A stretch of DNA of 13,105 nucleotides from Verrucomicrobiia bacterium (GTDB lineage Bacteria > Verrucomicrobiota > Verrucomicrobiia > Limisphaerales > UBA11358): NCBI GenBank assembly GCA_030044395.1, contig JASHVW010000098.1, positions 1 to 13,105 on the forward strand. The letters run 5' to 3'. The position numbers and the translations under genes were made by a program. Numbering within the stretch: position 1 is the first letter of the stretch; every line of letters begins with the position of its first letter. Below, one piece after another: positions 1 through 5,852 of this stretch. The notes beneath the pieces were generated by a model. That model made no database searches and was not told the DNA's origin. It was given only the letters and a program-made list of their open reading frames with translations.

Positions 1-337
1 CGTAGGTGCCACCCATCTGGGAGGTTAACGTTATGGGAGTAGAAGCGGCGCCATTGGACAAGAGGTTTGTCCCTCCGGTGGTGCCGTTGCCCACAACCGG
101 GTTCCAATAGCCGTTACCTGGATCAGAATAGGCGCCTTGTCCGTAATAATTTATGGCGCCGGCAACGCCGCCTGGCACGTCGAAGTTGACAACTTGAGCC
201 TGGATCGGAAGACTGCGAAGTCCTAAACACACTGCCGAAAGGAAGAAGATGAGTTGGGCGGATTGGTTCAGACACGCTCTCGGAGACGCTTGCACACCAA
301 TAATTTGGCGCGAGGGCAAAGACTTGGCAAGGCTCAT
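1..337 (-). CDS. Secreted protein, N-terminal part (gene runs off the left edge)
   Basis: The minus frame is open from ATG 337 to the window edge. A hydrophobic stretch (LIFFLSAVCLGL) ending in a signal-peptidase-like IQAQ shows export. The mature part begins VVNFDVPGGVAGAINYYGQG and continues with YSDPGNGYWNPV and many Gly, Asn and Thr. This resembles the start of Verrucomicrobiota and Planctomycetes extracellular proteins that often end in a PEP-CTERM sorting tail; the C-terminus is outside the window, so anchoring cannot be checked. The start is uncertain: ATG 337 gives a long n-region, while GTG 295 in the same frame gives a more usual signal peptide length. No clear ribosome site is seen. 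The function of the mature part is unknown. Confidence 0.7.
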   Translation of the reverse strand, partial: MSLAKSLPSRQIIGVQASPRACLNQSAQLIFFLSAVCLGLRSLPIQAQVVNFDVPGGVAGAINYYGQGAYSDPGNGYWNPVVGNGTTGGTNLLSNGAASTPITLTSQMGGTY

Positions 338-383
338 CGGTGAAGCGGCCGACTTCTTGCGTCGTCTCCCGCCTATTGCATCG

Positions 384-1274
384 TTATTTGAAGGTCTTCA
401 TCGTCTCGAGGGCGGCCTTGACGCGCGGGACTTCGTGGGTGCGGAACAAATCGGTCCCGCCCAACGCGGCGAGGACCGCGAAAAACGGCTCGGCGCAACG
501 GACTTCCTCACGGAAAAACTCAAACGCGTGCGGCAAGGCGTGGCAGATGGGCCACCCGAGGGTGCGCAGCCGGAATGTATTCAGAAAAACGTTCATTTGA
601 TGGCGCACCCGCACTGCGCTGTCCTGCAGGTTGCGATAATAGAATCCAAGCCCGGGATCGAGAAATATACGTTTCACCCCCGCGCGCTCCGCGGTCTCCA
701 ACTGCCTGGAGAAATAGGTCCGCATTTTCTCGATGGGGTCCGCGCTGAAGTCGAAGTTCCTGACTTCCCGGACATTTCGGCCCTGGACATAGCAGATAAT
801 CACGGCGGCATCATGGTCAGCCACCATTTTGAATATCTCCCTGGAGCGCGCATTTCCGGTAAGGTTCAGGATATTCGCGCCTGCTTCGAGCACGGCGAGG
901 GCAACTCGAGGCGAATAAGTCTCGGCTGAGACGAGAATTTTTTCCGCGCGCAATAATTTAATGGCGGGCAACAATTTTAATTTCTGCGCCGTGTCATCCG
1001 CCCGCGCGGCGCGGGCCAGGGTGGATTCGGCGCCGACGTCAATAATGTCCGCGCCCTGAGCGCATAGAACCCGCGCGCGGCGGACGGCGGCCTCCGGTGA
1101 AAGGCACACGCTCTCGCGATACCACGAGTCGGGGGACAAATTGACGACGCCCATGACGGCAGGTTGCGCATTGAAATTAAATTTTTTGTTCGCGATGTAA
1201 AATTCCCTTACCGTCGCGGACGCCGCGGCACGGTTTTTTTCAAAAAGGCCCGCCAAATTTTCCAACTGGAGCAT
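384..1274 (-). CDS. Dihydropteroate synthase-like pterin-binding protein (divergent)
   Basis: The protein has the folP-type TIM-barrel motifs in order. Numbering is from ATG 1274 (296 residues): NLSPDS (45-50), GADIIDVGAEST (about 74-85), SAETYSP where enzymes have VDT, LDPGLGF (about 205-211), and FRTHEV near the end, matching RVHDV. Dihydropteroate synthase joins 4-aminobenzoate to a pterin diphosphate in folate synthesis. Here the conserved SRKS loop, which carries the catalytic lysine, is replaced by GWPICHAL, the VDT aspartate is glutamate, and MHMQG reads CYVQG. It is therefore either a non-canonical enzyme or a pterin-binding paralogue. The frame extends to TTG 1346, but ATG 1274 gives an N-terminus nearer the family. 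No clear Shine-Dalgarno is seen at either. It is followed 46 bp downstream by the secreted-protein gene on the same strand; no other folate gene is near. Confidence 0.8.
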   Translation of the reverse strand: MLQLENLAGLFEKNRAAASATVREFYIANKKFNFNAQPAVMGVVNLSPDSWYRESVCLSPEAAVRRARVLCAQGADIIDVGAESTLARAARADDTAQKLKLLPAIKLLRAEKILVSAETYSPRVALAVLEAGANILNLTGNARSREIFKMVADHDAAVIICYVQGRNVREVRNFDFSADPIEKMRTYFSRQLETAERAGVKRIFLDPGLGFYYRNLQDSAVRVRHQMNVFLNTFRLRTLGWPICHALPHAFEFFREEVRCAEPFFAVLAALGGTDLFRTHEVPRVKAALETMKTFK

Positions 1275-1532
1275 TTGCGGGAAAATGTAACGGAAAGGCC
1301 ACGCTCGCAAATAAAAAGTGGAAATATTCGCGACGGATTTATGCAAATTGCGGCAGGGTCAATTGCAATTCACGCCGCGCGGCCTGAAACGGCCTGAGAA
1401 GGGAATGATATTCACAAAATTTCCGCAGGAAATCCGTTTGGCACTTTTTATATCAGGCAGTTCGGCGATGAAAATGGAGGATACATTGCGGCGGCTCCGG
1501 TGGCACTGTGCGCGGACCAAACCGAAGCATGA
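1275..1532. other. Gene-poor stretch upstream of the folP-like gene
   Basis: The short open frames here have no recognisable protein character on either strand. The stretch must contain the promoter of the minus-strand folP-like gene, but I see no convincing -35/-10 pair. A plus-strand reading around 1470-1545 resembles the region just before the Fis-type helix-turn-helix described next, but in a different frame, so it may be the decayed upstream part of that gene. Confidence 0.4.
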
Positions 1533-1643
1533 ACATATTGCGGCGGCGAAATCGCGCCGGTGGCGGTCGAGTTGGGTCTGAGCCGCCCGACCCTCGATGA
1601 ATTGTTGGACAAGCCGGGGATTGGGAGGGAGAGCCGGACTTAG
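1533..1643 (+). pseudogene. Remnant of a Fis-family helix-turn-helix (C-terminus of a sigma54-type response regulator)
   Basis: Codons from 1548 to the TAG at 1641-1643 read EIAPVAVELGLSRPTLDELL, then DKPGIGRES. This closely resembles the DNA-binding end of NtrC/PrsR-type regulators, whose usual form is AA-ELG-SRPTLY-L--K-GI. PrsR regulators control PEP-CTERM/exosortase genes in several phyla. The frame is closed upstream by TGA 1530-1532, there is no start codon, and the receiver and AAA+ domains are absent. A neighbouring frame (reading HEHIAAA) may carry the preceding helix, which implies a frameshift. I read it as a decayed 3' end of a regulator gene. A chance match cannot be fully excluded, since only about 30 residues remain. 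Confidence 0.5.
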
Positions 1644-1655
1644 AGCAATTCCATC

Positions 1656-1784
1656 AAAGCTGTAGCGCTGAGTGAATGAATCCATGGACTGCGGTTCTTT
1701 TGGTTTTTGGCGGCGTTTGGGCTCCCGCCTTCGCCGAAGCCTTGCCAAAAGCCAAAAATCCTCGCGGCTCAACGCTACATCTTT
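1656..1784. mobile_element. 129-bp MITE-like / hairpin element with 17-bp terminal inverted repeats
   Basis: The left end AAAGCTGTAGCGCTGAG (1656-1672) and the reverse complement of the right end, AAAGATGTAGCGTTGAG (1768-1784), match at 15 of 17 positions. The inner arms are also complementary: TTTTGGTTTTTGGCGGC on the left against the GCCAAAAGCCAAAAATCC block at about 1745-1760. The whole unit can therefore fold into a long imperfect hairpin, with about 18 unpaired bases on the left (1673-1690). No transposase and no clear target-site duplication are seen. A CCTTCGCC-core palindrome sits in its centre. It could be a miniature transposable element, or a REP/BIME-like hairpin. Confidence 0.5.
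1725..1746. repeat. REP-like palindrome, copy 1 (diverged)
   Basis: It starts CCGCCTTCGCC and continues GAAGCCTTGCC. It shares the CCTTCGCC core with the copies at 3616 and 4546, but its right arm differs. It lies inside the 129-bp inverted-repeat element. Confidence 0.4.
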
Positions 1785-1810
1785 TCTGTCAATGCTTCAG
1801 GGTTTTCAAT

Positions 1811-1839
1811 TTGACATTTTGTTAATCAAACGCTATTGA
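1811..1839 (+). promoter_or_regulatory. Putative sigma70-type promoter of the His-rich peptide gene
   Basis: A perfect -35 TTGACA (1811-1816) is followed by a 17-bp spacer and a weak -10 TATTGA (1834-1839). Transcription would start near 1846, only about 5 bases before the ATG at 1851. The message would be nearly leaderless, which fits the absence of a Shine-Dalgarno site there. Confidence 0.45.
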
Positions 1840-1850
1840 ACTGAAACCTT

Positions 1851-1991
1851 ATGAAGAAACTTTTGGCTCTGTTGATGCTGGCATTTGTGTTTGGTTGTTT
1901 CGTGTCGGCGGCTGAGGCCGCGACGATGCATCCGGGACTGCAGCACCACAAACATCACAAACATCATCACCATAAGCACAATAAGGATTGA
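1851..1991 (+). CDS. Small secreted histidine-rich peptide (46 residues)
   Basis: The frame from ATG 1851 to TGA 1989-1991 starts MKKLLALLMLAFVFGCFVSA and continues AEA: two lysines, a hydrophobic core and an AEA signal-peptidase-like cleavage site. This is a textbook signal peptide. The mature part is only about 23 residues and holds ten histidines mixed with lysines (HHKHHKHHHHKH near the end). Such composition suggests periplasmic or extracellular binding of metal ions such as Zn, Ni or Cu; this is inferred from composition alone. A good -35 box lies just upstream. The gene converges on the glycosyltransferase gene with 6 bp between stop codons. It is too short for most gene callers. I cannot name a family, though short His-rich signal-peptide proteins are known from several phyla. 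Confidence 0.7.
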   Translation: MKKLLALLMLAFVFGCFVSAAEAATMHPGLQHHKHHKHHHHKHNKD

Positions 1992-1997
1992 AGGTCC

Positions 1998-3578
1998 TTA
2001 TTTCGGTGATTGCGCTTCGACGATGGTGAGTGTGCCGCACCGGGTGACGAGAGGGGGGCCGCCGCCGATTCCGGCGCAGCGCGCTTTCACGAACGGCATA
2101 AACGGCGAATCGGATTCCAATACAAAGACCTCGCATGAAGCCGGGTCCGGCACGCGGCGGGCCACCGCGGAAGGATAGACGTGTTGGTGGTAACCGAAAA
2201 TCTCCCCGGAAACAGCCAACTTTTCCCCCGTCTCGAAAATCAGCGGATAAATGAACGAAACGGTCGCCCAGGCCGCATCAATGTGGTTTTGGGTCAAATG
2301 GCGTTCGACCGCGTCCAAATCAGCCCCTGAAATCCGCGTCATCATCAATTTGCTGGAGGGATTCAAGGTCAAGGTTTCGATTTGATTTTGGCGCGCTGTT
2401 TGAACTTGCACCGTCACGCCGCCGGCCAAAATCATCAGGAGCAAAACGATTGCCCAGGCGCGCGAACTCCGCGAAGCCGAATCCAATCCCCGGCATAGCA
2501 ATCGTCCAATCAGCAGGGAGAGGAAAAAACAGGCGCCCAGGAAATAGCTGGGCACACGGACTGCCGCCGTGGCGTAAGGGATAAAACATGCCAGGGCCAG
2601 GATGAACACGAGAAAATCCCTGTGTTCGTCGTTCTGCAGGGCGTTGCGGCCCAAGGTGTTTGCAATTTTTACGGGCGCTTTCAAAAGCGGGATCAGGATG
2701 GCGATGACCGCCGCCACGGCGATTGCGTAAAACATCAGGCCGATGAGGGGGACATCAGGGTAATACCAGAGGACGGTGTCGGGCCCGAAAAATTTCGGCA
2801 ATTCGGCGAGGAAAATTCGCGCGACGGTCAATAAATGAAAAACAGGCGAAGGTGTGCTGGTTTTGTCGAGGAAAACCCAGCGCCAGTTCTCAAGATGGTG
2901 GGTCAAATTGTACAGGATGGCGGGAAGGTAGCCGACGGCGAAGCCGCCGAATCCGGCGGACAAAGCTTGGAGGGAGAGCTTCCGGCGCACCGCCAACAGA
3001 ATCCAAAACGCGGCGACGAGGGTCAGTATCAATTCCAGGCCCCAGACGCTCAATCCGCAAAGCAGCCCGAAAATAAAAAATTTTCGCAGGCGGCAAACGG
3101 CGGCGGATTCAATCGAAAAGAAGAGGGCGGTCAAAAGTGGAATCGCATAAAAATAGAAGGAATAGCCGCGGACCTGAAAATTCCATTTAAAGAGCGAGGG
3201 CAGCAAGGCGAGGACGAGGCTGGACCACCAGGCGATTTTCTGGCCATAGAGCAGGGAGGCGAGGCGATAGAAGAGAATGAACCAGACGAGGGACAATACG
3301 ACGATGCAACTTTTTAGTTGGACCACGCCGACACCGAAAAGGGCAAAGACGATGGCGGCCAGATACGCCTCCCAGGCGGCGCAAGCGTTATACGGCTGGC
3401 CGTACATATAAAGCGGAAAGTAACGGCCTTCCATAATATGTTTGCCCATCAACCCGATGATTGCCTCATCACTATGCACGTGGGTTTGGGAGAGGAAAAG
3501 GACGACAAAACGCGAGATGGCCACCGTTGCCAAAAGGGCCAGGAACGGAAGATGTCCTAGAGCGCATTTTGACGCCAT
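1998..3578 (-). CDS. Multi-span membrane glycosyltransferase, GT39/ArnT-like (DPM-type)
   Basis: From ATG 3578 the product has 526 residues. It has about ten hydrophobic segments spread over residues 10-400 and a soluble C-terminal part of about 120 residues. The first loop after membrane segment 1 carries HSDEA (35-39), followed by HIMEGRYFPLYMYGQ and an EAYLAA segment. This is the signature of GT-C enzymes of the PMT/ArnT type, which use a polyprenyl-phosphate sugar and place the catalytic acidic residue in that loop. The acceptor is unknown: protein, lipid A or a cell-wall polymer. The frame stays open to ATG 3761, which would add 61 residues (start MSGICLENKPRKG) encoding a REP-like repeat as VRRSLGEGGS. 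I prefer 3578 because membrane segment 1 follows directly, but a promoter at 3771-3799 would allow either start. Confidence 0.85.
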   Translation of the reverse strand: MASKCALGHLPFLALLATVAISRFVVLFLSQTHVHSDEAIIGLMGKHIMEGRYFPLYMYGQPYNACAAWEAYLAAIVFALFGVGVVQLKSCIVVLSLVWFILFYRLASLLYGQKIAWWSSLVLALLPSLFKWNFQVRGYSFYFYAIPLLTALFFSIESAAVCRLRKFFIFGLLCGLSVWGLELILTLVAAFWILLAVRRKLSLQALSAGFGGFAVGYLPAILYNLTHHLENWRWVFLDKTSTPSPVFHLLTVARIFLAELPKFFGPDTVLWYYPDVPLIGLMFYAIAVAAVIAILIPLLKAPVKIANTLGRNALQNDEHRDFLVFILALACFIPYATAAVRVPSYFLGACFFLSLLIGRLLCRGLDSASRSSRAWAIVLLLMILAGGVTVQVQTARQNQIETLTLNPSSKLMMTRISGADLDAVERHLTQNHIDAAWATVSFIYPLIFETGEKLAVSGEIFGYHQHVYPSAVARRVPDPASCEVFVLESDSPFMPFVKARCAGIGGGPPLVTRCGTLTIVEAQSPK

Positions 3579-3615
3579 CCCGGCCGGACTGGCGGCGGGG
3601 CAGGTTGGCTGGCTT

Positions 3616-3639
3616 CCGCCTTCGCCAAGGCTACGGCGG
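3616..3639. repeat. REP-like palindrome, copy 2
   Basis: This 24-bp imperfect palindrome has CCGCCTTCGCC on the left, an AA centre and GGCTACGGCGG on the right; 9 of 11 arm positions pair. It lies in the 5' leader or extended frame of the glycosyltransferase gene, where the minus strand reads it as VRRSLGEGG. The same core occurs at 1725 and 4546. Confidence 0.6.
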
Positions 3640-3770
3640 ACAGGTTGTTGTTCCCCGGTCACAGATTTCTCCCAAGGATGCTCTCCAGTTGCGCCCCGCC
3701 ATCCATCCCACCACGCCCGCAATCCCTTTCGCGGTTTATTTTCTAAACAAATTCCTGACATGAAGATGCG

Positions 3771-3799
3771 AAAATAAAATTCGGCTCCGGCAAAGTCAA
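3771..3799 (-). promoter_or_regulatory. Putative sigma70-type promoter for the glycosyltransferase gene
   Basis: On the minus strand the -35 TTGACT (3799-3794) and -10 TATTTT (3776-3771) are separated by exactly 17 bp. Transcription would begin near 3764. That makes ATG 3761 practically leaderless, or gives the ATG at 3578 a leader of about 185 bases containing a REP-like hairpin. Confidence 0.45.
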
Positions 3800-3954
3800 A
3801 ACGAATGGTTTGGAACGATGAGGCACGAATTGATTCAAATTAAAAGACACCGGTGGCGCGCACGTTTCTCAGATTTTGAGACTGGCGCCCTGGGCGGAGT
3901 GGAGGTGAAGATTTAGGTTGCATTGACGGGCGGAATTGCGTTACTGAATAGCGA

Positions 3955-4056
3955 ATGGGTTCACTCAAAAAACGCCGCAAGGCGAAGATCAACAAACATA
4001 AACGGCGCAAGAAGCTGCGCTTGAATCGTCACAAGAAGCGCACCTGGCAGGCCTGA
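3955..4056 (+). CDS. AURKAIP1/COX24-domain micro-protein, bS22-like (33 residues)
   Basis: The frame starts MGSLKKRRKAKINKHKRRKK and ends RTWQA before TGA 4054-4056. It is extremely basic and has the MGS-KKRRK-K--KHK-RK-LR--RHKKR pattern of the COX24/AURKAIP1 family. The mycobacterial member bS22 is also 33 residues long, starts MGSVIKKRRK, and is a small-subunit ribosomal protein. A role as a ribosome-bound peptide is inferred from this similarity and from the length. No clear Shine-Dalgarno lies upstream. A strong terminator follows 22 bases after the stop, so the gene is probably transcribed alone. Genes this short are often missed in annotation. Confidence 0.8.
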   Translation: MGSLKKRRKAKINKHKRRKKLRLNRHKKRTWQA

Positions 4057-4077
4057 AGGCCGGGGTGCTCTAATTCA

Positions 4078-4127
4078 GCCGTTCGCGGTATTGCATTGCA
4101 ACCGCCGCGAACGGCCATTATTTTTTT
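4078..4127 (+). terminator. Rho-independent terminator after the bS22-like gene
   Basis: A perfect 11-bp stem is formed by GCCGTTCGCGG (4078-4088) and CCGCGAACGGC (4105-4115) around a 16-base loop, followed by CATTA and seven T (4121-4127). The DUF2203 start codon is only 15 bases further on. That gene therefore needs a promoter inside or upstream of the hairpin, or depends on read-through. Confidence 0.85.
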
Positions 4128-4142
4128 GCCCTGAATTTGGCA

Positions 4143-4532
4143 ATGGAGCATCAGTTTCAGAAACATTACACGCGGGAGGAGGCGCGGGCGTTGCTGCCGC
4201 AAATCCGCCAATGGCTGACCCGGCTCGTTCAGTCGCGTAAAGACCTTGAACGGCTGGAGAAGCGCCTTGGCGGCCTTGGCGGAAGCGACCTGGGAAGCGA
4301 CCTGGGAGGCGACACGGTGAATCAGTGGATTCGCGCCATCGCCGGGATGCAGGAAATACTGGCCGAATTTCACCGGCGCGAGATTTTGATTAAGGACCTG
4401 GAGCGGGGGCTGGTTGATTTTCCGGCGATCATCAGTGGCCGGGAGGTATTTCTTTGCTGGGAGTCCGACGAGGAGGACGTTGAATTCTGGCATGATCTGG
4501 AGAGCGGTTACGGCGGGCGGGAGCGATTGTAG
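4143..4532 (+). CDS. DUF2203 family protein
   Basis: From ATG 4143 the product has 129 residues. It begins MEHQFQKHYTREEARALLPQ, has a helical middle, then IKDLERGLVDFPAI, SGREVFLCWESDEEDVEFWH and ends YGGRERL. These are the conserved blocks of DUF2203: HYT-EEA-ALLP, KDLERGLVDFP, GREV-LCW-, WH. The biochemical role of the family is unknown; the pattern fits a small soluble cytoplasmic protein. An in-frame TTG lies at 4137, but ATG fits the family better. A 12-bp tandem repeat in the middle adds SDLGSDLGGD. The gene begins 15 bases after the bS22 terminator and converges on the PQQ-like gene. Confidence 0.85.
   Translation: MEHQFQKHYTREEARALLPQIRQWLTRLVQSRKDLERLEKRLGGLGGSDLGSDLGGDTVNQWIRAIAGMQEILAEFHRREILIKDLERGLVDFPAIISGREVFLCWESDEEDVEFWHDLESGYGGRERL
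4265..4313 (+). repeat. Short in-frame tandem repeats inside the DUF2203 gene
   Basis: CCTTGGCGG occurs twice in tandem (4265-4273, 4274-4282). GGAAGCGACCTG then occurs twice exactly (4281-4292, 4293-4304) with a third partial copy to 4313. Both units are multiples of three and encode a flexible LGGLGGSDLGSDLGG loop, which suggests slippage expansion that keeps the frame. Confidence 0.7.
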
Positions 4533-4545
4533 AAAAGCCGTTGAC

Positions 4546-4570
4546 CCACCTTCGCCTGGCTACGGCGCGG
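4546..4570. repeat. REP-like palindrome, copy 3
   Basis: CCACCTTCGCC, then TGGCTACGGCGCGG. It matches the copy at 3616 apart from an A in the left arm, a changed centre and two extra bases on the right. It lies in the 114-bp spacer between the convergent DUF2203 and PQQ-like genes, a typical place for REP elements. No terminator with a T-run is seen in this spacer. Confidence 0.5.
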
Positions 4571-4646
4571 CAAGGAAGTTAAGAGGAGAAACCAGGGACA
4601 ATTTCTCGCAACTACTTTTCTACCATTAATCGGAAACCATCCATTT

Positions 4647-5753
4647 TCAATGGACGGCCACTCTTCCGGTGTGTTGGGGGTTGGCGCGGAACATTGGCCA
4701 GGAACTGGTTGCCGGCGGCGCAGCGTTGGTGGGCGCCACGGCGATCAAATCCGGCCCGCAGTCGAAATAAATTGTTCCATTGTTGGCGGCGGTCAGGGAG
4801 CTGGTAATATTTCCATTGAGCTTAACCTGTTCGACGATTGGCTGGCTTGGCCGAACGCCCATCAAAGAGAACCATGGCCAGGCAAAATAAGCATCTCCGT
4901 TCGCCAAGACCACCGGCGTGGTGTCGTTCCACACTTCCGCGGTCGTCCAACCCCAATTTATTTTGCCGGCGGAGCTGAGGGAATAAAACTGCATGCCCGC
5001 GATGACATAAACGTCACCGTTTCCGAGGACGGGCGATGATTCCGAGGCGCCGCCGGTGCGCAGGCGCCATTGCTGCGTGCCATCGGTGCGCAAGGCGTAA
5101 AGATTCCCGTCCGTGGAGGCAAAATAGACGGTTCCATCGGCGCCTATGGCCGGGGAAGAGGTGACGGGTCCAAGGGTGGGAAATTTCCAGCGCAATTTTC
5201 CGTCGGGGGAGAGGGCGTAAAGATTTCCGTCATGCGAACCGAAATAGACGGTCCCGTCCGCGCCGATGGCGGGAGACGAATCAATGATGCCGCCCGAGGG
5301 AAATTTCCATTTGAGCGAACCGTCGGGGGAGAGGGCGTAAAAATTTGTGTCCCATGAGCCGAAATAAACGGTGCCATCGGTGGCGATGGCGGGGGACGAA
5401 TCATCCCAGGCACCGGTGGCGAAGCTCCATTTCAATTTTCCCAACGATGTCAGCGCATAAAATTTCCGGTCTCGCGAACCGAAATAGACGGATCCGTCGC
5501 CGGCGACGGCGGGGGAGGATTTTATTTCCAGGCCGGTTTTGAAGGTCCATTTCATTTTTCCGTCCGGGCGGATGGCCAGGAGATTGCCGTCAAAATTTCC
5601 GACGTAAATGGTTCCGTCGGTGGCGATGGCGGGGGTGGAGGTGCAATCGCGTTCGGAGAGGTGGAGCGACCAGAGGATGGGGGATTGGGCCGGGCACAGA
5701 GAGCACGTGGCGGTGAGGGCGAAGGCAAAAACGATATGTCGGAGGCCGTTCAT
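4647..5753 (-). CDS. Secreted PQQ-like beta-propeller protein
   Basis: From ATG 5753 the product has 368 residues. The N-terminus MNGLRHIVFAFALTATCSLC plus PAQ is a signal peptide. Units of the form SSPAI--DGTVYFGS-D-N-YALSPDGK-KWKF repeat with SSP/STP at 39, 79, 119, 159, 199 and 239, an exact 40-residue spacing, followed by two weaker blades. The C-terminus SWPMFRANPQHTGRV is the PMFR--PQHTG motif common in PQQ-like proteins. The family (BamB-like, PQQ_2/PQQ_3) forms propellers that bind proteins or polymers; the residues that bind the PQQ cofactor in true dehydrogenases are not evident, so an enzyme is unlikely. The frame is open 80 codons further upstream (TTG 5993), but that part is a DUF2917-like remnant and would bury the signal peptide, so 5753 is chosen. 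Confidence 0.85.
   Translation of the reverse strand: MNGLRHIVFAFALTATCSLCPAQSPILWSLHLSERDCTSTPAIATDGTIYVGNFDGNLLAIRPDGKMKWTFKTGLEIKSSPAVAGDGSVYFGSRDRKFYALTSLGKLKWSFATGAWDDSSPAIATDGTVYFGSWDTNFYALSPDGSLKWKFPSGGIIDSSPAIGADGTVYFGSHDGNLYALSPDGKLRWKFPTLGPVTSSPAIGADGTVYFASTDGNLYALRTDGTQQWRLRTGGASESSPVLGNGDVYVIAGMQFYSLSSAGKINWGWTTAEVWNDTTPVVLANGDAYFAWPWFSLMGVRPSQPIVEQVKLNGNITSSLTAANNGTIYFDCGPDLIAVAPTNAAPPATSSWPMFRANPQHTGRVAVH
5040..5639 (-). repeat. 120-bp tandem coding repeats of the propeller gene
   Basis: Five consecutive 120-bp units encode residues 39-238 of the propeller. The DNA is also similar: on the plus strand, blocks like GAAATAGACGGT.CCGTC recur every 120 bases. Units three and four (about 5160-5400) are the most alike, which points to recent duplication or gene conversion between blades. 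Confidence 0.75.
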
Positions 5754-5852
5754 TGGCGAAAGGTTCAGCTTGGCGTTTCCGGGCGGGGAAGAAAAGCCGG
5801 AAGTACGGGGAAAATTGGCGATTTCGGAAGAATGACGAATGGAGGCGCCGAT

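Larger units (their letters stand above)
3579..3954. other. Divergent spacer between the glycosyltransferase and the bS22-like gene
   Basis: The left half (3579-3761) is an open frame continuous with the glycosyltransferase but contains a REP-like palindrome. It is either a 5' leader or a low-complexity N-terminal extension. A minus-strand promoter is proposed at 3771-3799. At about 3852-3890 an interrupted stem (GGCGC ... TCTCA-GATTT-TGAGA ... GCGCC) could form in RNA. I see no good promoter match for the plus-strand bS22-like gene; TTGACG at 3923-3928 has no credible -10 at the right distance. Confidence 0.4.

Noticed and set aside
249..929. Plus-strand frame of 226 codons opposite the folP-like gene
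   Set aside because: The minus strand carries clear dihydropteroate synthase motifs over the same bases; the plus-strand product has none and also overlaps the signal-peptide gene.
1359..1772. Minus-strand frame of 137 codons across the 1.4-1.8 kb spacer
   Set aside because: It runs through the inverted-repeat element and the HTH remnant on the other strand, is Arg-rich and matches no family.
2835..3317. Plus-strand frame of 160 codons opposite the glycosyltransferase
   Set aside because: Gly/Glu/Gln-rich complement of hydrophobic membrane-span codons; the minus strand has a coherent membrane protein.
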